Shown: positions 1 through 10,568 of the stretch, one piece after another | Layout: each line of letters begins with the position of its first letter | Numbering within the stretch: position 1 is the first letter of the stretch | Assembly (NCBI GenBank): GCA_007922305.1 | Contig: ML677364.1 | Location: forward strand, 18,741,538 to 18,805,537 | From: Dermatemys mawii | Lineage: Eukaryota; Chordata; Testudines; Dermatemydidae | Reading direction: 5' to 3' | DNA length: 64,000 bases | Made by a program: the position numbers and the translations under genes | The notes under the pieces: model-generated | What the model saw: the letters and a program-made list of their open reading frames with translations, nothing else | What the model was told of the DNA's origin: nothing | The model's database searches: none

Positions 1-289
1 ACAATGTGACCAATTAATGGGGGAGAAGCAAGGCTTGGGCTGTCTGGATTTCAGGCTGCATTATTTTAAATCTCACTCAGTGCTCTATTGCTTTGTCAGT
101 TATTTCACTTGTTATTAGAGAGATAAATAAATATGAAGTTAGCTCTTAGGGCCAATATTTGTATTCGAACTAAATGTCAGAGCTTAATCCTGTGTGTTGG
201 GAGAATCCTGTTCCTCTGGTAAGGTCTGACCTTACTCCATAGCCTGATCTGGAGGCTAGAGTCACAAATTAGATTAAATATTGCAATGC

Positions 290-1365
290 TCAGTGTGGCA
301 ATGCCTAACTCCTAGGTGCCCTGATGCATGGAATTGACAGCTCTGAGTTAGACATCTTGGCTCCCTGTGCATTGTCTGGGGAAAGTTAGGTGCTAAGAAA
401 GGGACGTCAGAATGCTGAGCAGGGAGCGACCTAAGCTAGCCAGAAATGAGATGCTAAGGAAGGGGTGGGACTTAGGGAATTAACCAACAGGCCAGAAAGA
501 GGTACCTGTCTCGGATCAAGATTCACAGATGTGAACCCTCTCCTGGAGTTAGGCACCTGAGACAAATCAGCCCTTTCTTGTGAAGAGAGCCATCCTCCAT
601 TACAACTAAGGGCTGGTCTTCATTACCTGCTGGATCAGCAGGTACTGATTGGTCTATCTGGGATCAATTTATTGCCTCTCATCTAGACATGATAAATCAA
701 TCCCCAGAGGTGTTCCCCATTGACTCTGGTACTCCAGCTCGCCGAAAGGCACAAGCATAGTCGACAGGGGGGAGAGAGGGGCTCGCTGCCGCCATGAGGA
801 CACCAGGTAAGTCGGCCTAAGATGAGCCGACTTCAGCTATGCTATTCACATAGCTGAAGTTACATGTCTTAGGTCGACTCCTCCGCCTCGCTGATGTAGA
901 CCTGGCCTAACAGTGCCATGGCAAGGGCACTGGGATGTGGGTGAGCCAACGTCGCCTCCTTGCATTAATGAACAGTGAGAGTGGAGCAGCTTCAAGAGGA
1001 GGGGCTGGGAGTCCCCCTGACTATACCATAGCCTGGTGGCTAGGGCACCTGTCTGGGAGATGGAAGGTCCACCTGAGGCAGTTTAGGGCTTTGAACCTGA
1101 TATCTCACATCCCAGGTAGGTGCCCTGACTATTGGGTATAATGGGGGGACACACATGCTAGCCAGCCCCCAAACTTCTCATCCTCCATCATCCTTTGTGT
1201 GGATTAGGCATGCTCATTGTCTGCCTACTGGCTCAAGCCCTGCAAGAAAGGCAGATGGGGAAATGCCTAGTTTGACAATCCTACCAGGGTTTAGGCATGA
1301 ACTGGGGTGTCAAGCAACTCAACAGCCTGAGGATTTAGTTCGTTTTGTTCATTCCTAACATGGCA
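290..1365 (-). repeat. Diverged dispersed repeat rich in 'taggtgcc' words
   Basis: The flanks of the MITE at 610-907 share vocabulary ('cctaactcctaggtgcc', 'taggcacctga', 'ggtaggtgccctgac') with the block at 57360-58440, read in the opposite direction. Both also carry a pseudo-tRNA-like stretch ('ggctagggcacctgtctggga' here, 'ggttagggcactcacctgag' there). I read it as one dispersed family of unknown class with the MITE inserted later. Boundaries are approximate, and no protein is encoded. Confidence 0.4.
610..907 (-). mobile_element. Harbinger-like MITE with TAA target duplication
   Basis: The element is about 298 bp and starts 'gggctggtcttcat' and ends 'gatgtagacctggcc', giving imperfect terminal inverted repeats. 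It is flanked by TAA at 607-609 and 908-910, the 3-bp duplication typical of PIF/Harbinger elements. Internally it contains a hairpin ('cttcagctatgctattcac' followed by 'atagctgaagttac') and the words 'gatcaatttatt' and 'gataaatcaatc', all shared in reverse orientation with the element at 1995-2294. It has no coding capacity. Confidence 0.75.
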
Positions 1366-1994
1366 GAAATGAGCTTGCTGGCTTCGGTGAATCCCTTTTT
1401 TAGAGGCCCAGCTCTACCCACACAATGGCTGGGGAACCAGGCTGCCCAGCTTGAGACTGGGAATTCAACTAGGCAGCAAGGCACCGAGAGGCACTACAAT
1501 GCTTTGCCCAAGTCTCTTTATGACTCTAGCCATTGCAAAGCCCACTGCAGTAAATGGGAAACTTTCCTTTGACTTCAGTGGGATTTGGAGCAGGCCCTTG
1601 AGTATATGGCTGTGGGAGAGGCTTCAGAGCATGGTGGAGGTGCTTTCCAGGTAAGAGCCAATGCATTCTGCTCCTTGAGCTTGGTACTGTTTACACCAAT
1701 AACTTGCCCCAGAAGAGGTATTGTTAGTCCCATGACTATGGCTAACAAGTATGTGACCCAGATGCTAGACATTTTTATCAGTCCTCTGCTATAAACTGTT
1801 AATTTAGGATGTGTTCTTTCTTTTCCGTTCAGAAAATAATTATTGCTTTGTGACATAATGGGAAAACTGCCAAATACAACAGTTAAAACCCAAACTTTAG
1901 GAAGCTGTGATGCTTAGGGGAGGGTAAACCTCTTCCAAGTATGCATTAGTACACTATTGTTTTTATTATAAAGTCCCGAGATACCTTTCATTTA

Positions 1995-2294
1995 GGCCAG
2001 GTCTACACTGGGGGAGAGGGGTCGACATAAGATACACAACTTCAGCTACATGAATAGCGTAGCTGAAGTCGACGTATCTTAGGTTGACTTACCTCCTCAG
2101 CATCCTCATGGAGGAGAGTCGACCGCTGCCGCTCCCCCGTCGATTCCACTTCCACCTCTCGCGCCAGTGGAATTCCAGAGTCAATGGGGAGAGCACTCAG
2201 GGATCAATTTATCGCGTCTACACTAGATGCGATAAATTGATTCCTGATAGATCGATCAATACCCACCGATTCAGTGGATAGTGTTAATGTGGCC
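1995..2294 (+). mobile_element. Harbinger-like MITE with TTA target duplication
   Basis: The 300-bp element has ends 'ggccaggtctacact' and, reversed, 'ggccacattaacact'. It is flanked by TTA at 1992-1994 and 2295-2297. An internal foldback ('acttcagctacatgaatagc' with 'gtagctgaagtcgac') and a second one around 'gatcaatttatcgcgtc' are shared with the copy at 610-907. The terminal sequence resembles the ends of the full Harbinger element at 3592-7686, so it may be mobilised by a relative of it (inference). Confidence 0.8.
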
Positions 2295-3394
2295 TTAGAT
2301 ACCTCCTGTAAAGGCATCAGAGAGGTGATACCCTGTAGCACCTCTGTCTAGTGCGTGGGTCAGACACTTCCCCTCAGCCAGACCTGCTGCCTGCTGACAA
2401 GCTGTCCTGTCTCACAGCTCTGAGGGTGAGTTTGGAAAGATAGTTACTTTGCCATATTTTCCAGCAGCGTGAGCCTCCTGTGCATTTAGATCCCCTGCAG
2501 GTCCCTTAATAAGGGTGTTATTCCTGGCTGGGATGCGATGTGACTGTTTGAAAAACTTGAAAAATGTCATATGGACACTCAGAGCCCATGGGCAACATAT
2601 AAGACGATAGGTCATTTCACTGCATGATCTTTATGCTGTGCCAGTCACACACACGTACCCCTTCTTCCACTCACAATCCTCTCCTCCCTCTGCTTTTGGA
2701 ATGAGAATTTCAAACTTAGGTGCCCAAGTTTAGGTGCCAAACTCCACCCAAATAGGTCCCTAAAGACATGGTTTGAATTTTAGACATGCTAGACAACCAG
2801 CAGCTCCCATTAAGTTCCAAGAGAGCTGCTGGGTGCTTAGCACCTTTGACAATCAGACCACCTATGTAAAAGCCTAATTTTAGGCTTCCATTATCAAAAA
2901 TCTTGCCCTCAGTGTAAAGAACCGGAATAACCATGAGCAGAGCAAAGCTGCATAGAATAGTGAGTAGCCGCTGCTCGATTAAACATAGGAAATATTGAAC
3001 AAACAAAAAGCCCCTGATGAGTAGTCTGTTGTACCCCATTACAAAGTTAATGTTGTGTCTATCATCAGTTTAGCTTCTGCTTGGATACTAAACATTGTAT
3101 TCAGCCCAGTAGTATATTCAGTATCTTATGGAACTCCAATTTTTTCTTAATATTCCAAACTCTGTGCTTTCCCTTTTATGCCCCATGATGTCTAATGCAT
3201 CTTTCCCCCTGATGCCTCTATGAGACAGATACCACAGTTAAGATAGGAGGATTAATATACTACATTTATCTGTCTCAAGCAATATGTTTATATCTCTGGA
3301 AGCTCTTAAGAGAAAATTTAGCTTAGTTCTTTTCCTTAGTTCACACACTTTGACATGAAGAGCTTTATACCCTCTCGCTGCATAAAGCCACCTA

Positions 3395-3591
3395 TGATTG
3401 TGCTGTATGGGAGAGGAAGGGGTGATAGTTCAGTACTGCCCTGGGATGCAGGAGGTTTGGGTTCAATATCAGATCCTCCCTCAGGCTTCTTGTTTGACTT
3501 TGGGCAAGCACCTCTTCTGTAAAATAGCAATATTATTTCCCTTCGTCTCGGGGGTATTGTGAGGGTAAGTTAATTAATGGTTGGGGAGTGA
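3395..3591 (+). repeat. MIR-like tRNA-derived SINE, cut by Harbinger insertion
   Basis: The sequence has the order seen in the other SINE copies here: a B-box-like 'gggttcaatatc', then 'tttgactttgggcaagcac', 'tctgtaaaatagcaatatt' and 'tattgtgagggtaagttaatt'. It stops where the Harbinger terminal repeat begins at 3592, so the transposon probably landed in its tail. Confidence 0.55.
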
Positions 3592-4001
3592 GGGCTTGGT
3601 TACACTTGCACTTTATAGCGCTATAAAGCCCCCACGAACGCTATAACCTCCTCCCCGTCCACACTGGCAAGTCACGTAGAGAGCTATAACCGTGGAGTTA
3701 TAGCGCTATTGTTAATCCATCTCCGCATGGGGAATAAGGGCTGTAGCGGAGCTGCTGTAGCGCTACAGCAAGAATGTGGACACCCACTGCGCATTAATTG
3801 GCCTCCAGCCCGTCCCATAATTCCCGTTCGAGCCACTCTGGTCATTACTTGCAAACTCTTTCGTCCTGTCCTCAGGTGACCACACGTCAAACCCGCCCTT
3901 TAAAGTTCCAGGGAAATTTGAAAATCCCCTTCCTGTTTGCTCCAGCCAAGCGTGGCGTGCTCTCAGGGAATCATTGCAGGTGATCATTCTGATTGATCAT
4001 C

Positions 4002-5853
4002 ATGACTCCACGTGCCATGCCTCCTCGCAATAAGTGATCCCCAGCATGGAGCAACAGCGAGGTGCTGGACCTCATCAGCTGTTGAGGGGAAGAGGCTGTT
4101 CAGTCTCAGCTGCGGTCTAGCCACAGGAATTTTGATACCTATGGGCAGATATCACGGGCGTTGGCGGAAAGAGGCCATGAGCAGGACACTCTGCAGTGCC
4201 GTGTTAAGGTAAAGGAGCTTAGGAATGCGTATCACAAAGCCCGCAAGGCAAACGGCCACTCCAGGGCAGCCCCAGTGACTTGCAGATTTTATAAGGAGCT
4301 GCACGCAATACTTGGTGGTGATCCTACGGTCACTCCATCGACCACCACAGACACTTCCCAGCCCACCACTGAAGTGGGGGGTGAGGAGGAGGAGGATGAA
4401 GAGCAGGAGGATGAAGAAGAGGAGGAGGATGAGGATGAGGCGGCAGCGACCCAGGGCACGGAGGAGTCCCTGGACACATGCAGGCAGGAGCTCTTCTCAA
4501 GCCAGCAGGAGGGCAGCCAGCCACCGCGTCCGGCGGTTGCAGGGGACAGCTCAGCAGTGGATTGTGGAGGTAAAGCTGCTTTTCTATGGGGAAGGCAGGC
4601 AGCTTGGGGTGGAAAGGGATGCTTGCATGCTTGCCTACATGTGGAATAGTGCATTGATGTAGTCTATCACATCGCGGTAATCATCATCAGTAATCTCTTC
4701 AAAGGTCTCAATAAGAGCTCTTGCAATGCACCTGTGCAGGTTTCCCGGGAGAGCCAGCATGGCCCCTGTCCCGGTCACGGTCACTAGTCCCCGCCACTGT
4801 GCTACGATGGGTGGGGGGAGCATTGCTGCACATAGGCAAGCTGCATATGGCTCTGGGCGGAAGCCGCATCTCATTAAAATCCCTTCCCTTTGTTCCTCAG
4901 TGACTCGAAGCAACGAGATATCTTCCAGGACAAACACCTACGGAGAATGTTGGAACAGTGTTCGGAGTAGGGCTCCTGCCACTTCCCGGCACTCAACCCC
5001 CCCACTACAGCTTTTCACGGCAGGGAAGAAATCCTTCCCCCTGCCTGCTGCTCAGAGTGGGGCTCCTGCAACTTACCGGCACTCCCCACCCCCTCCCCCA
5101 GCACAGCTTGTCTGGGGCAGGGAAAAAATCATTTCCCTTGCCTCTGGAGTACACTCACTATGGCAGGGGCTCCGTTGCTGTATCTGTGCTCTCTGCGGGA
5201 CAGGCAAACTGGGAATGCGGGTGAATCATAGGCATGTCTGCTGTTTACAAGGGAACCACTGTTAAATGTATCTTTTTATTTTAGAAGGATCGTCCTTGAG
5301 CCCTGTGCCATCGCTCTTATCAACAGCTGAGAGGCTCAGGCGACTGAGGAAGAGGCCACGAAGGAGCAAAGAGGATCTTGTACAGCAAGTAATGCAACAG
5401 GCTGTAACGGAGAATCGAGTTGCACAGAGGTGGAGGGAGGACCAGAGCAAGTTGAGGGAGAAGGTGCGGCAGGAGAACGCGATTCACCGCCGGAAAAGCA
5501 CCGATAAGCTGCTCTCATTACTGCAGCTTCAATTGGAGACTATGCAGCAGATTGCCACCCTTCAGGAGGAGAAGCACCGCGCTCTCCGCCCCAATTATCA
5601 TTTGCCCCCGAACCTTTCCCCTTCTGTGCCTCAGTACCCTCCAGGCCACTATCATCAGCTATATGGTTATCACCATCCACAGCTGCCTCCAACCCCTCTG
5701 TCTTCACCGAACAACCCCCAAACCCCGGACCATTATCCACTGCAGTCAACCCCTAATTACATGCCTTACTGCCTTCCGCAAATGGAGTTCGGGGGACATG
5801 GCCACTGTGAGGGCACTGGAGACTCAGAGACCCGGACATATTCCAATCTCTGA
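4002..5853 (+). pseudogene. Harbinger Myb/SANT-like DNA-binding protein, two exons, broken
   Basis: In Harbinger elements this accessory protein binds the transposon ends and helps bring the nuclease to them. Exon 1 (4002-4569) encodes a Myb/SANT-like trihelix domain; recognisable parts are 'WSNSEVLDLIS', 'NFDTYGQISRALAERGHEQ' and 'CRVKVKELRNAYHKARKAN', followed by 'CRFYKELHAILGGDPT'. A long Glu/Asp tract follows at about 4380-4440. The exon ends at a GTAAAG donor. Exon 2 (5285-5853) follows a TTTTAG acceptor and keeps the frame. It encodes a basic, coiled-coil-like segment ('SKEDLVQQVMQQAVTENR', 'TDKLLSLLQLQLETMQQI') and a Pro/Tyr-rich tail, ending in TGA. Two in-frame TGA codons, at 4035-4037 and 4083-4085 (the latter where Trp is expected), break the amino-terminal part. 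The rest of the frame is open. Turtle genomes carry many related predicted genes (general knowledge). Confidence 0.8.
4635..4937 (-). CDS. Unknown 100-codon ORF antisense inside Harbinger
   Basis: This open frame runs on the minus strand through the intron (4570-5284) of the Myb/SANT-like gene. I do not recognise the product. Its composition is protein-like rather than low-complexity. It starts 'FVLEDISLLRVTEEQ', contains 'MRCGFRPEPYAACLCAAM', a hydrophobic middle, and an acidic helical end 'FEEITDDDYRDVIDYIN'. It begins at a GTG directly after 'tctccgtag', so the true start may be a spliced exon with that AG as acceptor rather than a translation start. It is on the same strand as the transposase gene downstream (6077-7331 reads towards it). 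Unlike both flanking transposon genes it has no stop or frameshift. It could be an extra transposon gene, a 3' exon of the transposase transcript, or chance. Confidence 0.35.
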   Translation of the reverse strand: MFVLEDISLLRVTEEQREGILMRCGFRPEPYAACLCAAMLPPPIVAQWRGLVTVTGTGAMLALPGNLHRCIARALIETFEEITDDDYRDVIDYINALFHM

Positions 5854-6076
5854 CTGACCCCATGCCACCCCATTGCACCTCCCCCGCCTTCCCCCTCACA
5901 TGCATCACAATATTTTCTTTCAGCAACCGAAGTACCTGTTCAATAAATGAATTGTGTTCTTAATAAATGGGTTTCTTTATTAAGTGTACATAGATTATTA
6001 CAGGCTACAGAAAAGGAAATGCCTGTTCCTATTAAAAGAATGCTCCCTCCCTCCCTCCCTCCATCTGCACCTCACT

Positions 6077-7331
6077 TTAGAACTGGCTTTCAGCCTCAAA
6101 ATGCTCCCTCAAGGCTTCCCTGATCCTAACAGCCTCACGCTGGTCCCCTCTAAGAACCCTGCTCTCTGGCTGGGCGTATGTGGCCTCCAGGCATTGAACT
6201 TCTGAGGACCATGCCTGAGTGAAGCTTTTGCCCTTCCGCTCACAAAGATTATGTAGGGCACAGCATGTGGAAATAACCGCGGAGATACCACCCTTGGCCA
6301 AGTCTAGCCTCCCATAAAGACAGCGCCAGCGCGTCTTGAGACACCCAAAAGCACACTCCACAGTCATTCCACAGAGGCTAAGCCTGTAGTTGAACCTTTC
6401 CTGACTGCTGTCCAGGCTCCCTGTGTAGGGTTTCATGAGCCAGGGCATTAAAGGGTAAGCAGGGTCACCAAGAATCACTATGGGCATTTCCATTTCCCCC
6501 ATGGGGATCCTCTGGTCTGGAAAAAGGTCCTGGCTTGCAGCTTCGTGAACAGGCCGGTGTTGCAGAAGATGCGTGAGTCATGCACCTTTCCAGACCAGCC
6601 AGCGTTAATGTCATTAAAACGCCCACGGTGATCCACAAGCGCCTGGAGAACCATGGAGAAGTACCCCTTTCGGTTAACGTACTCGTCTGCTAGGTGGGCG
6701 GGCGCCAGAATAGGTATATGGGTCCCATCTATCGCCCCTCCACAGTTAGGGAAACCCATTTCTTCAAAGCCAGCAACAATGTCATGCACGTTACCCAGAG
6801 TCACGATTTTAGGTAGCATGATGCGATTAATGGCCCTGCACACTTGCATCAGCACAACTGCAACGGTCGACTTTCCAACCCCAAACTGGTTGGCCACCGA
6901 TCGGTAGCTGTCTGGGTAGCCAGCTTTCAGATCGCGATAGCCACCCGCTTCTCCACCAGGAGGGCAGCTCTTAGTCCGGTGTCCTTGCGCCACAGGGCGG
7001 GGGCGAGTTGAGCACACAGTCCCATGAAAGTGGCTTTTCTCATTCGAAAGTTTTGCAGCCACTGCTCATCGTCCCAGACTTGCATGACGATGCGATCCCA
7101 CCACTCAGTGCTCGTTTCCCGTGCCCAGAAGCGGCGTTCAATGGCCGTGAGCATGTCCGTTAATGAGACAAGAAGCTTCGTGTCAAACGCACTCACTGCT
7201 TCGATCTCGTCTTCAGACTCATCACTGTCATCCTGCATGTCAAGGATTAACTCCACTGCACACAGAGATGTGCTGGCGACAGTCGTCAGCATGTTCCACA
7301 GCAGTTCTGTATTCACTGCGGCACACGACAA
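6077..7331 (-). pseudogene. Harbinger DDE transposase (HARBI1-like nuclease), broken
   Basis: This is the catalytic gene of the element, a DDE-type nuclease of the HARBI1 family that cuts and joins transposon DNA. The acidic amino-terminal part (7331 to about 6930) includes 'QDDSDESEDEIEAVSAF' and 'RMRKATFMGLCAQLAP'. A helix-turn-helix-like segment follows, 'YRSVANQFGVGKSTVAVV'. The catalytic region has the first Asp in 'GGAIDGTHIPI', the second in 'ILGDPAYPL' and the Glu in 'MTVECAFGCLKTRW', then 'CCALHNLCE'. The chain is split: an in-frame TGA replaces an expected Trp near 6930, a one-base shift follows it, and a second one-base shift lies near 6520, so it needs three frames to read through. 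The start codon is uncertain. It converges on the Myb/SANT-like gene on the other strand, the usual Harbinger arrangement. Confidence 0.85.
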
Positions 7332-7879
7332 TGGAAGACGGAGTGCGCTTTGCTACAACTGTTGAAAGATGGCGCCGGAGGTGGACGGAAACACAGGGAT
7401 TGCTGGGATATGCCAAAAAGCATCATGGGTAGTTGAAACAGGATGCAGAATGCCCCACAAGTGACGCCCCCCCCACCACAAGGCACTGCGCCACATCGGG
7501 AAGAGGTGTACTGTGGGAAACATGCCCTAATGCGCTGCTCTTAATGCCGCATTAAGTGCCGCAAATGTGGCCATGCTATAACGTTGGAGCGTCTCAGTGT
7601 GGACATACAATAGCGCTATTCATATTACTGTCTAAGGGGACCGCTATAACCAATAGCGCTATAATCTTGTAAGTGTAACCATGCCCTCAGTCATTACAGG
7701 ACTGAAATTATGGGAACTGTATACATAAACCCAATTGACAGAATCCAGAACTGCAAATGTTTTATCCCATTCTGTGAAATGCAACTATTTTATCAAAAAC
7801 AAGATTTGTGACTGTTTAGGGGGAGAGATAATGGGAATTATTTGGGCAACAAATGACCTTTTCAATGCTGGAGAAAATA

Positions 7880-8163
7880 GATGACCACTGCTAATCTTAC
7901 AGAAGTCCATGCCCCGATTCTGAATTATTATCTCACCCCCTCCTAGAAGCATGCCATAATTTATCCTATTCATTCAGGTCTGTGTCAGACATAGATGATG
8001 TATCTCCAAAGTTAGTGATCTGGGAACAGGTTGTACAGAGCAAACTGAAATATCAGTCCCAACATTTCTTGCAGACGGTACTGATGGCTGGGAACCTTGT
8101 TCCTGCTGCAGCTCGGAAGAATATGATTCCATCAAGTATTAAAGATTTGCTGAAGCCAGTTTA
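7880..8163 (+). pseudogene. Protein-like ORF fragment, unknown origin
   Basis: From about 7982 to the TAG at 8161-8163 the frame reads smoothly, with segments such as 'VIWEQVVQSKLKYQSQHF' and 'NLVPAAARKNMIPSSIKDL'. The same frame continues upstream to a stop near 7903 with similarly plausible residues ('PDSELLSHPLLEACHN'). There is no good start codon. I do not recognise the family. It may be the end of a processed pseudogene, an exon preceded by 'attcattcag', or chance. It is outside the Harbinger element and antisense to GABRG3. Confidence 0.25.
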
Positions 8164-8686
8164 GCAAATTAAGGAGATGGAAAGATTAACTTCTGCTGTA
8201 CTGTAAAAGCACAAACTTCTATCAGTTATGTTCTTTTCCAGCATGATGGAAATACTACTGTAATTACTAATAGATGAACCCATGTAAAGATATTCTGTTA
8301 GTATAGGATTGATTTATTAGAATCATACTAGTGCCTAGCTGGTTGGCACTTGTTCTTACAACAAGGACTGAGCGCAGGCAGCTCCTACTCATCTCTGAAC
8401 TGAGCAGAACAGAGAACTTCTAGAGGGTACATTAAGTACCTTGCTGTCACCGCATTTCTGTTCTGTTTGTACTAAGGGCTAGGGATTGCCTCCCTGATCT
8501 CTCTGTAAAAATCTATCAATAGCAGAGTATGCACAGTTGCGCATTTTAGGTTAATTCCTTCACCATTTTTTGTTCCTCTACCTATACATGAGGTGAGGGA
8601 AATGAAAAAGATAAAATGACTCTTTATTTCTCTCTCAAAGGTTATGACCAAAGTGTGCATAACCACAAGGGATGGTAAAATGGGAG

Positions 8687-8699
8687 ATCTCTCTCTCTT

Positions 8700-8749
<50 letters not shown>
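8687..8749. repeat. Compound microsatellite (CT)n(GT)n(AT)n
   Basis: Three runs follow directly on one another: CT repeats to about 8716, GT repeats to about 8731, then AT repeats to 8749. It lies in a GABRG3 intron. Confidence 0.95.
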
Positions 8750-9512
8750 GTTATGGAAGTAAAAAATCTTGCTGTATACAGGCAAATGAATTGATTATTG
8801 AAAGATATCTGTTGGTTCTTCTCTAATCCAACTCCTATCATATATCCATATTGCTACTAGACTCCCACATTCCATCTGATCACCCTGGATACATTTCCCC
8901 TGGTTTCTGATTGGAAGATTTAGGAAACCCCCCACAAGTTGCCCTTCATCTTTTCAGAGGCAAATCCAGCCCCCTCCTTCTGAGCTGCAGGAGGCCCCTT
9001 GGCAAGGGAACTTATATAGTTATACAGCACTGTTGGAAGGGGGCCGGATATGAGTCTGCTGGGCTTCTGTTGCTGTTTTTGTTGGTTTCATGGATTGTTG
9101 TTTTAATCATTTGTCAGGATGCACAGAGATCTTTTTTTGTCTTGTGAGCGCAAATGGAAATAAATATATTCTTGGCGCTCCCAATGACCAGTCATATAAT
9201 CCTGGACAAGCCATTTACTAGTTCTGTCCACCAAACTGCCCCTCTGTAGAACAGCTCTAATCATGTTGAGCTTCCTCCTAAGGGTGCTGTGAGAATTAGT
9301 ATTTGTAAATTGCTATAAAATGCTAGGACTGAATACCTACAGTAGAACTGAGCCTGAACTCAAAGCCTGGACCTGAATGTTCCCAAACTTTGTCAAAGTT
9401 TGGATCCAGATCTTAACTTTGCAAATCAAACCCATTATTAATAGAAACACAAAATATTTCTATCTAGATACTAGTGTATGTTTTCTACAGAAAGAAAAAA
9501 AAGAGGACTCAC

Positions 9513-9661
9513 TTCCAATATCTGGCCGTAGCTTTTTGTCATATTCCCTCAGCAACTTGTTTAATATGAGAGTCGCATCTGTGTCTTGCGTTTTTGGAGC
9601 TAATACCCATTTCTGGTTGCCTGTTACATCTTCATATTCATCCTCTTCAACCTTTCTGGAA
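9513..9661 (-). CDS. GABRG3: GABRG3 exon 2: start of the extracellular domain
   Basis: This exon encodes the amino-terminal part of the mature GABA-A receptor gamma-3 subunit, a plasma-membrane, GABA-gated chloride channel component. The exon is 149 bp, between a TTGCAG acceptor and a GTGAGT donor. One base completes a codon begun in exon 1, 49 codons follow ('[11 protein letters not shown]', '[16 protein letters not shown]', '[19 protein letters not shown]'), and one base is carried to exon 3. The '[11 protein letters not shown]' and '[19 protein letters not shown]' blocks are those of vertebrate gamma-3 as I know it, and distinguish it from gamma-1 and gamma-2. The exon contributes the N-terminal helix that packs on top of the beta-sandwich. 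Identification is firm; exon 3 is not in the window. Confidence 0.95.
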
Positions 9662-10435
9662 CTGCAATAAAAAAATCAAATGTTATGTTACAGAAATAAA
9701 ATCTGAATTTACATTGACTAAATCTCAACAGGCACTTCAAGAAGTTTGAGTTCTTTATTTTGTTTCAGCCAGCTAGTTTTAGAACTATTTTGTTAACAGA
9801 TGTATTTACTGCAGAAGTATAAAAGAGTCTGTGTAGAGAGTACTAACTGAAAATAATTATATAATCGTCTCACACCACTGATTTCCCACTGGAACTTCAA
9901 TCTGTGGATTAATGGAGGGAGCAGACTAGATCACTTTTTTTAAAAAAAAATCAACAGATTAACTGACAGATAACTGGTAACTCACTGGTGACTGGGTAAC
10001 TGGTAACAGAATTCTATGGTGGGTGAACATCCTGCAGTATTATACTGACTCCTTCAACACAACTGATTCATCTCTTGCACATCAGGCTAATAAGAATATT
10101 AAAAATTCAACTCTTTTAATACTTCCTGAACATTTCATTCTATTAATAAAATATTATACTCTCAATGTTTTTTGAATTTCAGAACTTAATGCAGTACAAG
10201 CTTAGAATTAAGAACATGCTTTTTGAATGTAATATGGTTCATCACAAGTGCATACATATGTTGCATAAGTCTGTTTGAATCTCACAGTCTAACCCATTCT
10301 GTTTTTATATTTCTGTACCTTGGGCATTTCAGGAGCTAACATTCTTCTTTCTACAAGAGGTAGATTATCTTAGTTATGTGAATACAGCATTAAAATAACT
10401 TGACAACAAATAATTGTCCAGAAACTTTAGCTAGT

Positions 10436-10568
10436 GCCATAGGTGCTGGAACTAAGAGTGTGAGGGGTGCAGCCGCACCCCCTGACTTGAAGTGGTTTCC
10501 ATTATATACAGAGTTTGGTTTAACGACTCTCAGACCCCCACTATCAAAATTATTCCAGCACCCTTGGC
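10436..10568. repeat. Short foldback MITE-like repeat
   Basis: The ends 'gccataggtgctggaa' and, reversed, 'gccaagggtgctggaa' form imperfect terminal inverted repeats around a 133-bp non-coding element. No clear target duplication is visible. Confidence 0.5.

Larger units (their letters stand above)
3592..7686. mobile_element. Full-length PIF/Harbinger DNA transposon with two convergent genes
   Basis: The element is about 4.1 kb. The left end 'gggcttggttacacttgc' and the reverse complement of the right end ('gggcatggttacacttac') form terminal inverted repeats, followed on each side by 'tatagcgctat' palindromes. The neighbouring trinucleotides, TGA at 3589-3591 and TCA at 7687-7689, could be a diverged 3-bp duplication. 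It contains the two genes expected of the superfamily, facing each other: a Myb/SANT-like DNA-binding protein on plus (4002-5853) and a DDE nuclease on minus (6077-7331). Both are broken, so this copy cannot encode its own proteins. A further intact ORF lies antisense in the intron of the first gene. The two genes and the termini identify the superfamily with little doubt. Confidence 0.9.
1..9512 (-). other. GABRG3: GABRG3 intron 2 (5' part), repeat-rich
   Basis: Everything left of the exon 2 donor is intron of GABRG3 on the minus strand. I looked for the next, short exon (the segment after 'RPDIG' in gamma-3) and did not find it, so the intron runs past the window edge. The interval holds two Harbinger-like MITEs, SINE pieces, a full Harbinger transposon and a CT/GT/AT microsatellite, each listed separately. 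A stretch at about 2715-2910, rich in 'taggtgcc' and 'taggcttcc' words, looks like another diverged repeat. In the remaining sequence (1-290, 1370-1990, 2300-2700, 2910-3390, 8170-8680, 8750-9510) I see nothing I can name. Confidence 0.8.

Noticed and set aside
4289..4654. Ser-rich antisense frame over the Myb/SANT-like exon
   Set aside because: It is the mirror of the Glu/Asp-coding GAG/GAT tract and has no independent support.
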